A stretch of DNA of 5,375 nucleotides from Acidobacteriota bacterium (lineage in GTDB: Bacteria; Acidobacteriota; Blastocatellia; Pyrinomonadales; Pyrinomonadaceae): assembly GCA_029862725.1 (NCBI GenBank), contig JAOTWT010000251.1, positions 1-5,375 of the forward strand, in the 5' to 3' direction. Positions within the stretch are counted from its first letter, which is position 1. Every line of letters begins with the position of its first letter. A program made the position numbers and the translations under genes. Below, piece after piece: positions 1 through 5,375 of this stretch. The notes beneath the pieces were generated by a model. It was not told the DNA's origin. It did not search any database and was given only the letters and a program-made list of their open reading frames with translations.

Positions 1-368
1 CTCATCTCGGTCGTCGCGTATTTGCAAAACTGGACGTAAAGGTAAGCTGGGAAGACGAAGCGTTGGGCGAACCGCGAACGGTTTACGGTACTACAGAAAA
101 TCTGAGCGGCAACAGCACGCTTGTTCGCGTGGACATCCTTCCCCCTGTCGGGCAACCGGTCTCGTTGACTCTTTATGACGGAAAAAAAGAGATCATCAGA
201 ATTCCTGCGGTCGTGATAAGAGTCGAGAGGGACCCGGCCAAGCCGAAAGCAGCATTGTCCATCGGGGAGGGCCTCGAGAAGTGGCAGGAAAAGGTTCTGC
301 CCGCGGCACAAGCCTGGGTGACTCGCGACATCAAGGTGAATTACGAAGGTGACGACTGGCTAAATTAG
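1..368 (+). CDS. PilZ-like domain protein, 3' part only
   Basis: The reading frame is open from the left edge (first full codon at base 3) to TAG at 366-368, giving 121 visible residues; the true start lies outside. The visible protein begins with a basic RRVFAK stretch, then a beta-rich segment with ENLSGNSTLV, a PVGQPVSLTLYD stretch and IPAVVIRVE. This order matches a PilZ domain: an N-terminal arginine motif (usually RxxxR), a D/NxSxxG motif, then strands ending in a hydrophobic VVRV-type strand. PilZ domains typically bind cyclic di-GMP in the cytoplasm and regulate motility, exopolysaccharide or gene expression. Here both signature motifs are imperfect: RRVFAK instead of RxxxR, and NLSGNS without the final glycine. 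Ligand binding is therefore doubtful. A TTG at 63 would be a possible start, but it would remove the arginine motif and first strand, so I prefer a start upstream of the window. The fold call rests on motif order alone. Confidence 0.55.
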   Translation, partial: HLGRRVFAKLDVKVSWEDEALGEPRTVYGTTENLSGNSTLVRVDILPPVGQPVSLTLYDGKKEIIRIPAVVIRVERDPAKPKAALSIGEGLEKWQEKVLPAAQAWVTRDIKVNYEGDDWLN

Positions 369-372
369 GTTT

Positions 373-389
373 CGGGAGCTTGACTCCCG
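373..389 (+). other. Hairpin just after the PilZ-like gene
   Basis: CGGGAG at 373-378 pairs perfectly with CTCCCG at 384-389 around a 5-base loop, starting four bases after the stop codon at 368. It lacks a T-run directly behind it, so on its own it is not a textbook terminator. It may stabilise the 3' end of the message or act together with the terminator 25 bases further on. Confidence 0.4.
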
Positions 390-413
390 CCGGGCGGTTT
401 GGGATATTGCGCA

Positions 414-445
414 GAGCGGCTTTTTCGGCCGCTCCTTTTCGTTTT
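414..445 (+). terminator. Rho-independent terminator of the PilZ-like gene
   Basis: GAGCGGC at 414-420 pairs perfectly with GCCGCTC at 428-434 around a 7-base loop, followed by a T-rich tail (TTTTCGTTTT, 436-445). It is oriented for plus-strand transcripts and lies 45 bases after the stop at 368, so it should insulate the upstream gene from the secreted-protein gene at 508. Confidence 0.75.
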
Positions 446-466
446 GGGGACACGCTCTTCGCAATC

Positions 467-482
467 GCCGGCAAACGCCGGT
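467..482. other. GC-rich hairpin upstream of the secreted-protein gene
   Basis: CCGGC at 468-472 pairs with GCCGG at 477-481 around an AAAC loop, with a possible G-T pair extending the stem. It ends about 25 bases before the ATG at 508, so it lies in the promoter or leader of that gene. It could be part of an operator or simply a local repeat; the sequence alone does not decide. Confidence 0.35.
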
Positions 483-507
483 TTCGCGGGCGGCATCTTG
501 TATAACA

Positions 508-1626
508 ATGAAGAAGATCCTGATATTCGCGTTGCTGTCGTCTTTGAGCTTGTCGGTCCTGGCCCAGCGGGCCGATCCGATTCCGATGACACAGGAAGAA
601 TATGTCCGCTTCCTCTATGAAGTCGAACAAACGCCTTCGAAGATGGATAAATTGGTCGAGTCAGTCCGGTTGAGGGGGATCGGATTCAAACTTACAAGAG
701 GTCTCCGCACTCTTACAAAATCCAAGACCAGGAACAACGACGAATTGTTTCGAACGATCGAAGAAGCTGAACGCCGACGTGAGAATCCCGCTGCGGCGAA
801 GCGACCCTCTACCGCCGAGGCGCTTTCACTGGTTGAGCGAACGAGAACGAACACCCTCGAAGCAGTCGATGAAATGCCCGATTTTGTGGTTAAACAGAGG
901 ATCCGAAGATCTGTCTCGGTTGCCGGGACCAACAATTTTCGCGGCCTTGATCGGCTTATTGTTGCGGTGAGTTACAGGGCCGACGGACGCGAGGAATACC
1001 GCCTGTTGTCAAAAAACGGGGTCCAGAACGATGAGGCCCGCCAAAAGAGTAATTATAGCGAGGCCGGCGGTACGAGTTCGACGGGGGAGTTTGTCACAGT
1101 GCTTTCGACCCTCTTCAAGCCTGAAAGCATGACCAAATTCGAGTTTGTAGATACCGATCTGCTTCGCGGCAGGAATACCCTTGTGTTCGATTTTTGGATC
1201 GCGAAAGAAAAGGCGCGGCAACAGATCACGTCATACGGCTACATCGCGGATTCGACGATCAGCGGGATGTCCGGACGGGTCTGGATTGACCGCGAAAAGG
1301 CGAGGGTCCTGAGGCTCGATTCGAAGGCAACGGAAATCCCCGTAGATTTTCCGGTAACCGCAGCGAGCCGGCTTATCGATTATGATTGGGTAAGCATCAG
1401 CGAAGAGTCATATCTCCTTCCAATGGCGTCCGACGTCCGACTTACCTTCCGTGAGAGTCCGAGGATGTACGAGTCTAAGAATTCCATCGAATTCAAGGAC
1501 TACCAAAAATACGGCACCGAAGTTGAGATACTCGACGATGACACCGAATTCATCGAAGATCCCGGTCCGCCGGCGCTCAAAGGCGGCCCCCCGCCGCTCA
1601 AAAAACCGGCAAATCAGAAAAACTAA
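508..1626 (+). CDS. Secreted protein of unknown function, Acidobacteria-type family
   Basis: A complete 372-residue protein with a clear Sec signal peptide: lysines at 2-3, a hydrophobic core and a likely cut after VLA at residue 19. Residues 27-120 are charged and probably helical; part of this (ESVRLRGIGFKLT and onward) resembles a short repeat of the type 'V..rGv.F.lt...l...l' seen in other secreted or stress-related proteins. Residues 122-335 form a probable beta-rich domain with landmarks MPDF (123-126), EEYRLL (162-167), TGEF (192-195), RGRNTLVFDF (220-229), VWID (258-261) and DYDWV (291-295). From memory, this motif order recurs in uncharacterised secreted Acidobacteria proteins and loosely recalls LolA/LolB-like lipoprotein-carrier folds. 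The tail is acidic (residues 343-351), then proline- and glycine-rich. The ATG at 508 is chosen because it yields the signal peptide; no good Shine-Dalgarno precedes it. It probably acts in the periplasm or outside. Biochemical function is unknown. Confidence 0.85.
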   Translation: MKKILIFALLSSLSLSVLAQRADPIPMTQEEYVRFLYEVEQTPSKMDKLVESVRLRGIGFKLTRGLRTLTKSKTRNNDELFRTIEEAERRRENPAAAKRPSTAEALSLVERTRTNTLEAVDEMPDFVVKQRIRRSVSVAGTNNFRGLDRLIVAVSYRADGREEYRLLSKNGVQNDEARQKSNYSEAGGTSSTGEFVTVLSTLFKPESMTKFEFVDTDLLRGRNTLVFDFWIAKEKARQQITSYGYIADSTISGMSGRVWIDREKARVLRLDSKATEIPVDFPVTAASRLIDYDWVSISEESYLLPMASDVRLTFRESPRMYESKNSIEFKDYQKYGTEVEILDDDTEFIEDPGPPALKGGPPPLKKPANQKN

Positions 1627-1655
1627 GTCTTGATCGAAACGACTGAACAGGATGA

Positions 1656-1826
1656 GATCAGGATTACCCGCGAGAGACCGACGAAGAGCGGAGAAACCGT
1701 GATTTACTGACCGAAACGAACGATGAATTTGGTTTCACGGTCGATCCAAGAGAATGGTGGCACCACGCCCAAGGGGAGTTGAACAAGTTCGAAATGCTGG
1801 ACATACCCTTTGACCAGGTCGGTTGA
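1656..1826 (+). pseudogene. Remnant of a VanX/DdpX-type D-Ala-D-Ala dipeptidase (C-terminus)
   Basis: Reading from 1656 to the TGA at 1824-1826 gives 56 codons. They contain ERRNRDLLTE (1686-1715), FGFTVDPREWWHH (1728-1766) and a FEMLDIPFDQVG ending. In peptidase family M15D (VanX, DdpX), the C-terminus reads approximately 'RRNRxLLTxxMxxxGFTVYPxEWWHF' and then a short hydrophobic tail. The Glu and His of EWWH are the catalytic base and a zinc ligand. Here that motif is kept (Glu codon 1752-1754, His codon 1761-1763), with a tail of about family length. The family is usually near 200 residues. The first two-thirds, including the other zinc ligands, is absent, and in-frame stops at 1644-1646 and 1653-1655 close the frame just upstream. 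No start codon or ribosome site fits. The preceding gene is intact up to 1626, so this is best read as a decayed, truncated copy. Intact family members are cytoplasmic or periplasmic and cleave D-Ala-D-Ala during wall turnover or glycopeptide resistance. Confidence 0.65.
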
Positions 1827-1868
1827 GAATAGGGAAGTTGGAACGGACGCGCTGGACAAATCGCGGCA

Positions 1869-2972
1869 CTATTGAACCGGCTTGTTCCCGACTGCCAGCT
1901 TTCGACGGGCAAGCACGAACAAACCTGGCTTTTTCGAGGAGACCTCAATGAAACGCGTTTCGCCGGGCTCAGACTCGCTCAAGGCCCGCTTAGGCGTGTA
2001 TGTGACGACGTAATTCGAATCGATCGCTCTCGCGATCAGGTGAGCTTTTTCGATCATCTCTTCTTTGTCATCCGGCAGAATAAACAGTCCGCTTGTGCTT
2101 TCGGTGATTCCAAGCAGGAATTGCTCGCCCTTTTCGAGGGCCTGCTTGCGTTCCTGCATCGTCTTTATGAACTTGCGGTCTGTTGTAACAGATACGGATC
2201 TTGGGGTATTCGCGACATCCCGCACACCGTTTGGGAGGGTGTCGATGACCTCCTGCGGCAGCGCCTTCTCGTTTTTCGGTTTGTTAACGCCCCTCGCCTT
2301 CGAAGCGATCTCGGCTTTTTCCATCCTCGTGTAACTAATTACGTGAACGGAAATGTTCGATTTCAAAAGCTCCCGCAATGCTTTCTCGCGCCTTTCGTCG
2401 CTCCAAAGACTGTCCGTACCATCTGAAATCAGGACAAGATGACGATTTTCGAGTTCTGTAGATTCGAGCACGCTGGCGGCGAGTTCGAGTGCATCGCTAA
2501 AGATCGAACGGCGGCCAAAATACAACTTCTTATCGAGGTCGTCGAGCAGCTTTTTGCGGCTTGCCGTCCATTCCGTGATTACCCGTGCCTTATCGTGATA
2601 TTCAATCGTCGCAATTCGGGTATCATCCTCCAGCTTCCGTATGAGTTCCTTTGCGGTATCCCTGGTTTGCGAGATGTTTTTGACTTGCCGGAGTTCGCCG
2701 CCCGTATCCAGTACTATAAGGACATTGGCCGGTATTCGACGAACGCTGTTTGCCTGATGAAGTCTCCCGTCCTCGACGATAACGAGATCTTCGGCTTCAA
2801 CACCCGGGACAAAATCTCCGTATTTATCGAATGCCGAGACGTTAACTTTGATTTCTTCGGTAAAAACGACCTCCGGATCGACGGGTGTAGGAGTCGGGAC
2901 CTGCGAATATACGGAAACCGCTGTGATAAAGAGGGCCGCGGAGAATATAGAGGCTCTAAAAAAACTATACAT
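1869..2972 (-). CDS. Secreted VWFA-related protein, Acidobacteria type
   Basis: From ATG at 2972 the protein has 367 residues; an in-frame TTG at 2993 would add seven. I prefer the ATG because it starts directly at a signal peptide (hydrophobic core about residues 8-22, likely cut near VYS at 21-23). A proline-threonine linker follows (26-30). Residues 39-80 carry the lead-in typical of acidobacterial VWFA-related proteins: IKVNVSAFDKYGDFVPGV, then EDLVIVEDG. The VWA domain spans about 82-330, with first strand NVLIVLDTGGE (83-93), GRRSIFSDALELA (153-165) and HLVLISDGTDS (178-188). VWA domains normally bind a divalent metal (MIDAS) through DxSxS, a Thr and an Asp. Here Asp89 and Asp184 are kept, but the serines are Gly91 and Glu93 and the Thr position appears to be Ser156. 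Metal binding may be altered. Such proteins are thought to mediate protein contacts in the envelope. The neighbouring SDR gene ends 57 bases upstream. No clear terminator follows. Confidence 0.88.
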   Translation of the reverse strand: MYSFFRASIFSAALFITAVSVYSQVPTPTPVDPEVVFTEEIKVNVSAFDKYGDFVPGVEAEDLVIVEDGRLHQANSVRRIPANVLIVLDTGGELRQVKNISQTRDTAKELIRKLEDDTRIATIEYHDKARVITEWTASRKKLLDDLDKKLYFGRRSIFSDALELAASVLESTELENRHLVLISDGTDSLWSDERREKALRELLKSNISVHVISYTRMEKAEIASKARGVNKPKNEKALPQEVIDTLPNGVRDVANTPRSVSVTTDRKFIKTMQERKQALEKGEQFLLGITESTSGLFILPDDKEEMIEKAHLIARAIDSNYVVTYTPKRALSESEPGETRFIEVSSKKPGLFVLARRKLAVGNKPVQ

Positions 2973-3029
2973 ACTTGTGTCGAAATGCTTCAAGACTTTG
3001 ATGCGCCTAATTGGGTATCATTTGCCCCG

Positions 3030-4100
3030 CTACACCTTTGGATGCTCTTCGACGAATCTAACCAACGTCCCGACATATTCATCGAATGAAGGGCAGGTAA
3101 TACCGTGCGCATCGAGGAGTTCTTTCGAAACACTCGTGTCATATGTCTGCGGGATAAAGAAATAGGGAACTCCCGTGTGCGGAAGCCCCGTAATCGCGGG
3201 CGATATCGGGGACTTCAAAAAAGACTCGACAACTCTCGGAGGCGGGGTTATGACCGACTTCTTGTTCGTTACGGCCTTGGCGATCGCATCGCATATGTCT
3301 TTTGTCGTCATAGGATCCGGATCGGCAAGTGCAACGGTCTTGCCAACCGCACGTTCGTCTTTGGCGAGTGCAATCATGCCGTCGACGACAAAATCGACAG
3401 GAGCGAGATTAAGTCGAACATCGTCGTTTCCGACATTGACAAGCCGAAACACCTCAGGGAACCTCAGGAGGAATTTGATCACATAATAGATCCCGTCGTA
3501 TTTTGCCGTCTCACCCGTTTTAGAATCCCCGCACACTACCGACGGCCGGAAGATCGTTACCGGGAAGCCGTCCTTCAGCTTTTCGACCTCGATTTCAGCG
3601 TAGTACTTCGTTTCCTCGTAATAATTGCGAAACCCCTTGTCATGCTCTAACTCGTTTTCGTAAATCACATCGTCGCGCTTGCCGGCGACGTAGCAGGTCG
3701 ATATGTAGTTGTAGCGCCTCAGGTTGGAAATACGCTTAACCAGCTCGTTGACGTTCTTGGTCCCTTTTACATTGACGCGGTACGCGAGTTCTTTTTCGAC
3801 GCCTAGATCGTAAATCGCGGCAAGATGATAAACATCGGTTGTCTCGGCTTCCACGACCAGAACATCGGCGTCAGACATTCCTAGATTCTGAAGCGTTATG
3901 TCGCCCGGGATTATCGTGAATTGCTTTTGGGACAGACCGGCCGCGGCGGCAATCTCATGCACGTCGTTCAGAGCCTTCTCATGAAAGGCTGCCTGAACGA
4001 GGAGAAAGAACTGCGTTTCTGGACCGGCAAGCCGCTCGATAAGACGTTTTGCGATAAAGCCGGGGAATCCCGTTACAAATACTGTGTCTTTGTATTGCAT
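3030..4100 (-). CDS. NAD(P)-dependent extended SDR, thioester-reductase/male-sterility type
   Basis: A complete 356-residue cytoplasmic oxidoreductase with no signal peptide. The Rossmann nucleotide-binding motif is TGFPGFIA (residues 10-17; family TGxxGxxG/A). GDIT (66-69), HLAA (92-95) and NVKGT (110-114) follow in the usual order for extended SDRs. The catalytic set is visible: Ser134 in ISTCYVAG and Tyr161/Lys165 in YEETK. Substrate-side features include FRPSVVCG and a variable C-terminal half. The GD-T, HLAA, ST.YV.G and N-YE-TK-AE pattern is closest to the NAD-binding-4 group, whose members reduce acyl thioesters or oxidise sterol- and sugar-type alcohols. The substrate cannot be read from the sequence. 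ATG at 4100 is the only sensible start; an in-frame stop lies about 20 codons upstream and no ATG lies between. There is no strong Shine-Dalgarno. The gene follows the nitrilase after 149 bases and precedes the VWA gene by 57, so co-transcription is possible but unproven. Confidence 0.85.
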   Translation of the reverse strand: MQYKDTVFVTGFPGFIAKRLIERLAGPETQFFLLVQAAFHEKALNDVHEIAAAAGLSQKQFTIIPGDITLQNLGMSDADVLVVEAETTDVYHLAAIYDLGVEKELAYRVNVKGTKNVNELVKRISNLRRYNYISTCYVAGKRDDVIYENELEHDKGFRNYYEETKYYAEIEVEKLKDGFPVTIFRPSVVCGDSKTGETAKYDGIYYVIKFLLRFPEVFRLVNVGNDDVRLNLAPVDFVVDGMIALAKDERAVGKTVALADPDPMTTKDICDAIAKAVTNKKSVITPPPRVVESFLKSPISPAITGLPHTGVPYFFIPQTYDTSVSKELLDAHGITCPSFDEYVGTLVRFVEEHPKV

Positions 4101-4249
4101 AAAATCTGTTGCCGTGGACGCCTGAACAAGATGTCCGACTTCGTTTCAAAGGCCCGGGCGCTACCCATAGAAAACGGAGCGCGTCTAAACTCCAACCAGG
4201 TTTTTCAAATCCGAAACGACTCAGGGTCTTCTTTTGTGCCTGAACTCAG
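4101..4249. other. Spacer between nitrilase and SDR genes, no gene seen
   Basis: I see no coding region of its own in these 149 bases. Just after the nitrilase stop, TCAGG at 4221-4225 can pair with CCTGA at 4239-4243 around a 13-base loop, but no strong T-run follows on the minus strand, so it is a poor terminator candidate. A minus-strand TTGAAA (4208-4203) resembles a -35 element, but no good -10 sits at the right distance. Whether the SDR gene has its own promoter here is open. Confidence 0.4.
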
Positions 4250-5224
4250 TCAGTCTTTCTCAGAAGCGAACCGTACATTGGCATTCTTGCGGTCGTTGAC
4301 CCTCAGCTCGAATACATCCGGTCTGGAATAATGCCCGTCGGTGTCGAGTAGTAAATTTCCCTGACGCAAGAGGGACAGGTCGAGCTCGGCAAACAAGGTC
4401 GAAGGATCGTCAAAGACCGGCTCAGCGATGTAGCTGATATCGGGCGCGATGACCGCACTGCCTCCTCTCTGCAGCTGATCGTTCCGCATCGATTCCAGAA
4501 GCGCGTAAACCTCAGTGTCTTCAGTATTTAGAGATTTGAACCCATCAAGTGCGTTCTGTTTTGTGAGTACACAGCCAGAAGCCAGGACGAAACACTGTCC
4601 TTCGAATGCATAGTGCCTGCTGGCGATCTGGTGCCGTTCATGGACGGTCGGAAATTGAGCCGTATGAATCGCTTCATGCTTGGCATGCATCGCAGCACGG
4701 GCCAGCGGCAGCCAATGCTCCCAACAAATCAGGCCACCGATCGTTCCGAACGGAGAATTGATGGTTTCAAGAGTGCTCCCGTCACCAACACCCCAGACCA
4801 GTCTCTCGGTATATGTCGGAGTCAGTTTTCTGTGTGTCTTGTATTCGCCGGCCGGAGCGGCATAAATGGTTGTGTTGTAGATCGTACCGCCATCCCGCTC
4901 ATTTACGCCAATCACGATATAGGAACCGGTCTGCCGCGCGGCTTCCAGTATCACTTCAAACTCGGGGCCGGGAATTGAAACTGAGTTTTCAAAAAGATAC
5001 CGGTAGAGGCGTTTCGCCGGCGGATAGTCCCATAAACCGGCGTTCGGCGCATCATCAAGCCAAATCGGGTATCCCGGCAGCCATGTTTCGGGAAATACGA
5101 TGATCTCTGCCCCATCCGCCGCACAATCCGCAACGGTTTGTTCGAAACGCTTTATAGACTCACCGAGATTCAGATAAACCGGCGGCGACTGAACCAATCC
5201 AATTCTCACTGAATGGCCATTCAT
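4250..5224 (-). CDS. Nitrilase (carbon-nitrogen hydrolase family)
   Basis: A complete 324-residue enzyme of the nitrilase superfamily, within the usual size range of bacterial nitrilases. The catalytic Glu-Lys-Cys triad is intact: Glu46 in FPETWLPGYP, Lys133 in HRKLTPTYTERLVWGVGDG and Cys167 in GGLICWEHWLPLAR. Glu140, the second structural/catalytic glutamate, is also present. The combination of HRKL.PT..ERLVWG.GDG with CWEHWLPL is characteristic of true nitrilases (branch 1) rather than amidases or carbamoylases. The expected reaction is R-CN + 2 H2O to R-COOH + NH3 in the cytoplasm; such enzymes usually form spiral homo-oligomers. Whether the substrate is aliphatic, aromatic, arylacetonitrile or cyanide cannot be told. 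No nitrile hydratase, amidase or aldoxime dehydratase gene is adjacent, so the physiological source of nitrile is unknown. The ATG at 5224 is the first possible start, since an in-frame TAG lies two codons upstream. It is the first gene of the minus-strand set. Confidence 0.93.
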   Translation of the reverse strand: MNGHSVRIGLVQSPPVYLNLGESIKRFEQTVADCAADGAEIIVFPETWLPGYPIWLDDAPNAGLWDYPPAKRLYRYLFENSVSIPGPEFEVILEAARQTGSYIVIGVNERDGGTIYNTTIYAAPAGEYKTHRKLTPTYTERLVWGVGDGSTLETINSPFGTIGGLICWEHWLPLARAAMHAKHEAIHTAQFPTVHERHQIASRHYAFEGQCFVLASGCVLTKQNALDGFKSLNTEDTEVYALLESMRNDQLQRGGSAVIAPDISYIAEPVFDDPSTLFAELDLSLLRQGNLLLDTDGHYSRPDVFELRVNDRKNANVRFASEKD

Positions 5225-5238
5225 AATTTTCTAATTTA

Positions 5239-5246
5239 CTCCTCCC
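5239..5246 (-). promoter_or_regulatory. Shine-Dalgarno of the nitrilase gene, long spacing
   Basis: Read on the minus strand, GGGAGGAG at 5246-5239 is a strong anti-16S match, but 14 A/T-rich bases separate it from the ATG at 5224. No start codon occurs at a more usual distance, so the long spacing seems real and may lower or condition translation. Confidence 0.5.
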
Positions 5247-5283
5247 GCCGATAACCCGCAAACGCGGTGTCCATTTTTGCGAA

Positions 5284-5314
5284 TTGACGCCGCTGGTCGC
5301 CGATTTGTTAAAAT
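5284..5314 (+). promoter_or_regulatory. Candidate sigma-70-type promoter for the rightmost gene
   Basis: TTGACG at 5284-5289 is a five-of-six match to the -35 consensus. Downstream, TAAAAT at 5309-5314 is a five-of-six match to the -10 consensus, with a rather long 19-base spacer; TTAAAA at 5308-5313 gives 18. The A/T-rich stretch continues to about 5319. Transcription would begin near 5321, some 40 bases before the GTG at 5359. The same 134-base region must also hold the promoter for the divergent nitrilase gene, which I could not place. Confidence 0.5.
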
Positions 5315-5340
5315 ATAAAGCCCGCGTAGGATATGATCGA

Positions 5341-5347
5341 GAGGAGG
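5341..5347 (+). promoter_or_regulatory. Shine-Dalgarno of the rightmost gene
   Basis: GAGGAGG at 5341-5347 lies 11 bases before the GTG at 5359. It is the main reason for calling that start, since no ATG is available in a suitable frame at this distance. Confidence 0.55.
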
Positions 5348-5358
5348 CGGATTCTGAA

Positions 5359-5375
5359 GTGAGCGATAAAACACT
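5359..5375 (+). CDS. Start of a plus-strand gene, cut by the window edge
   Basis: GTG at 5359 begins an open frame, M-S-D-K-T and onward, that runs off the right edge. Support comes from the strong Shine-Dalgarno 11 bases upstream, the candidate promoter at 5284-5314 and the typical 'MSDKT' amino end. Only five full codons are visible, so nothing can be said of its function. It is divergent from the nitrilase gene. Confidence 0.45.

Noticed and set aside
501..506. TATAAC as a -10 element for the secreted-protein gene
   Set aside because: It ends one base before the ATG at 508, so transcription would start inside the signal-peptide codons; no good -35 lies at the proper distance.
1696..1741. 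Inverted repeat ACCGTGA/TCACGGT as a terminator or mobile-element end
   Set aside because: The arms are seven bases with a loop of about 32 and no T-run, and they fall inside the dipeptidase remnant, where they are most simply coding relics.
1664..1948. Minus-strand open frame overlapping the dipeptidase remnant and the VWA 3' end
   Set aside because: It overlaps the VWA gene in another frame and is antisense to a segment with clear dipeptidase similarity.
1872..2426. Plus-strand open frame (184 codons) antisense to the VWA gene
   Set aside because: Same reasoning: shadow of the minus-strand gene, with no protein-family features.
2973..2993. TTG at 2993 as the start of the VWA gene
   Set aside because: It would add seven residues (several charged or polar) before the signal peptide and has no better ribosome site; the ATG at 2972 gives a more typical signal peptide.
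2439..3089. Long plus-strand open frame (216 codons) antisense to the VWA gene
   Set aside because: It lies almost wholly opposite a well-supported secreted VWA protein, has no recognisable domain or ribosome site, and is explained by codon bias of the minus-strand gene.
3105..3650. Plus-strand open frame (181 codons) antisense to the SDR gene
   Set aside because: Arginine-rich low-information translation opposite a gene with an intact catalytic set.

Overview
The window looks like chromosomal DNA of roughly even base composition from an Acidobacteriota-type bacterium, possibly class Blastocatellia. The main reasons are a secreted VWFA-related protein of the kind expanded in Acidobacteria, and a secreted protein of unknown function whose motif order (MPDF, EEYRLL, TGEF, VWID, DYDWV) I associate with the same phylum. 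This placement is family-based inference; no rRNA or other taxonomic marker is present.

Layout. The left edge holds the 3' end of a plus-strand gene with a PilZ-like fold (1-368). A hairpin-rich spacer follows, with a good intrinsic terminator at 414-445. Next is a complete plus-strand gene for a signal-peptide protein of 372 residues (508-1626). Between it and the convergent gene lies a plus-strand remnant of a VanX/DdpX-type D-Ala-D-Ala dipeptidase (1656-1826), of which only the C-terminal part with the EWWH metal-site motif survives. The minus strand then carries three codirectional genes. In transcription order they are a nitrilase (5224-4250), an extended short-chain dehydrogenase/reductase of the thioester-reductase/male-sterility type (4100-3030), and a secreted VWFA-related protein (2972-1869). 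At the right edge there is a divergent intergenic region with a plausible plus-strand promoter, a strong Shine-Dalgarno and the first codons of another gene (from 5359).

How the parts relate. The three minus-strand genes are separated by 149 and 57 bases and share no obvious pathway: a cytoplasmic nitrile hydrolase, a cytoplasmic NAD(P)-dependent oxidoreductase and an envelope protein. They could be co-transcribed, but the spacing does not require it. The two secreted proteins converge on the dipeptidase remnant.

I did not find a convincing undescribed system. The most noteworthy items are the previously easy-to-miss dipeptidase pseudogene, the degenerate metal site of the VWA domain, the apparently complete catalytic set of a true nitrilase in this genomic setting, and the divergent start region at the right edge. 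No tRNA, rRNA, CRISPR array, insertion sequence or attachment site was seen.
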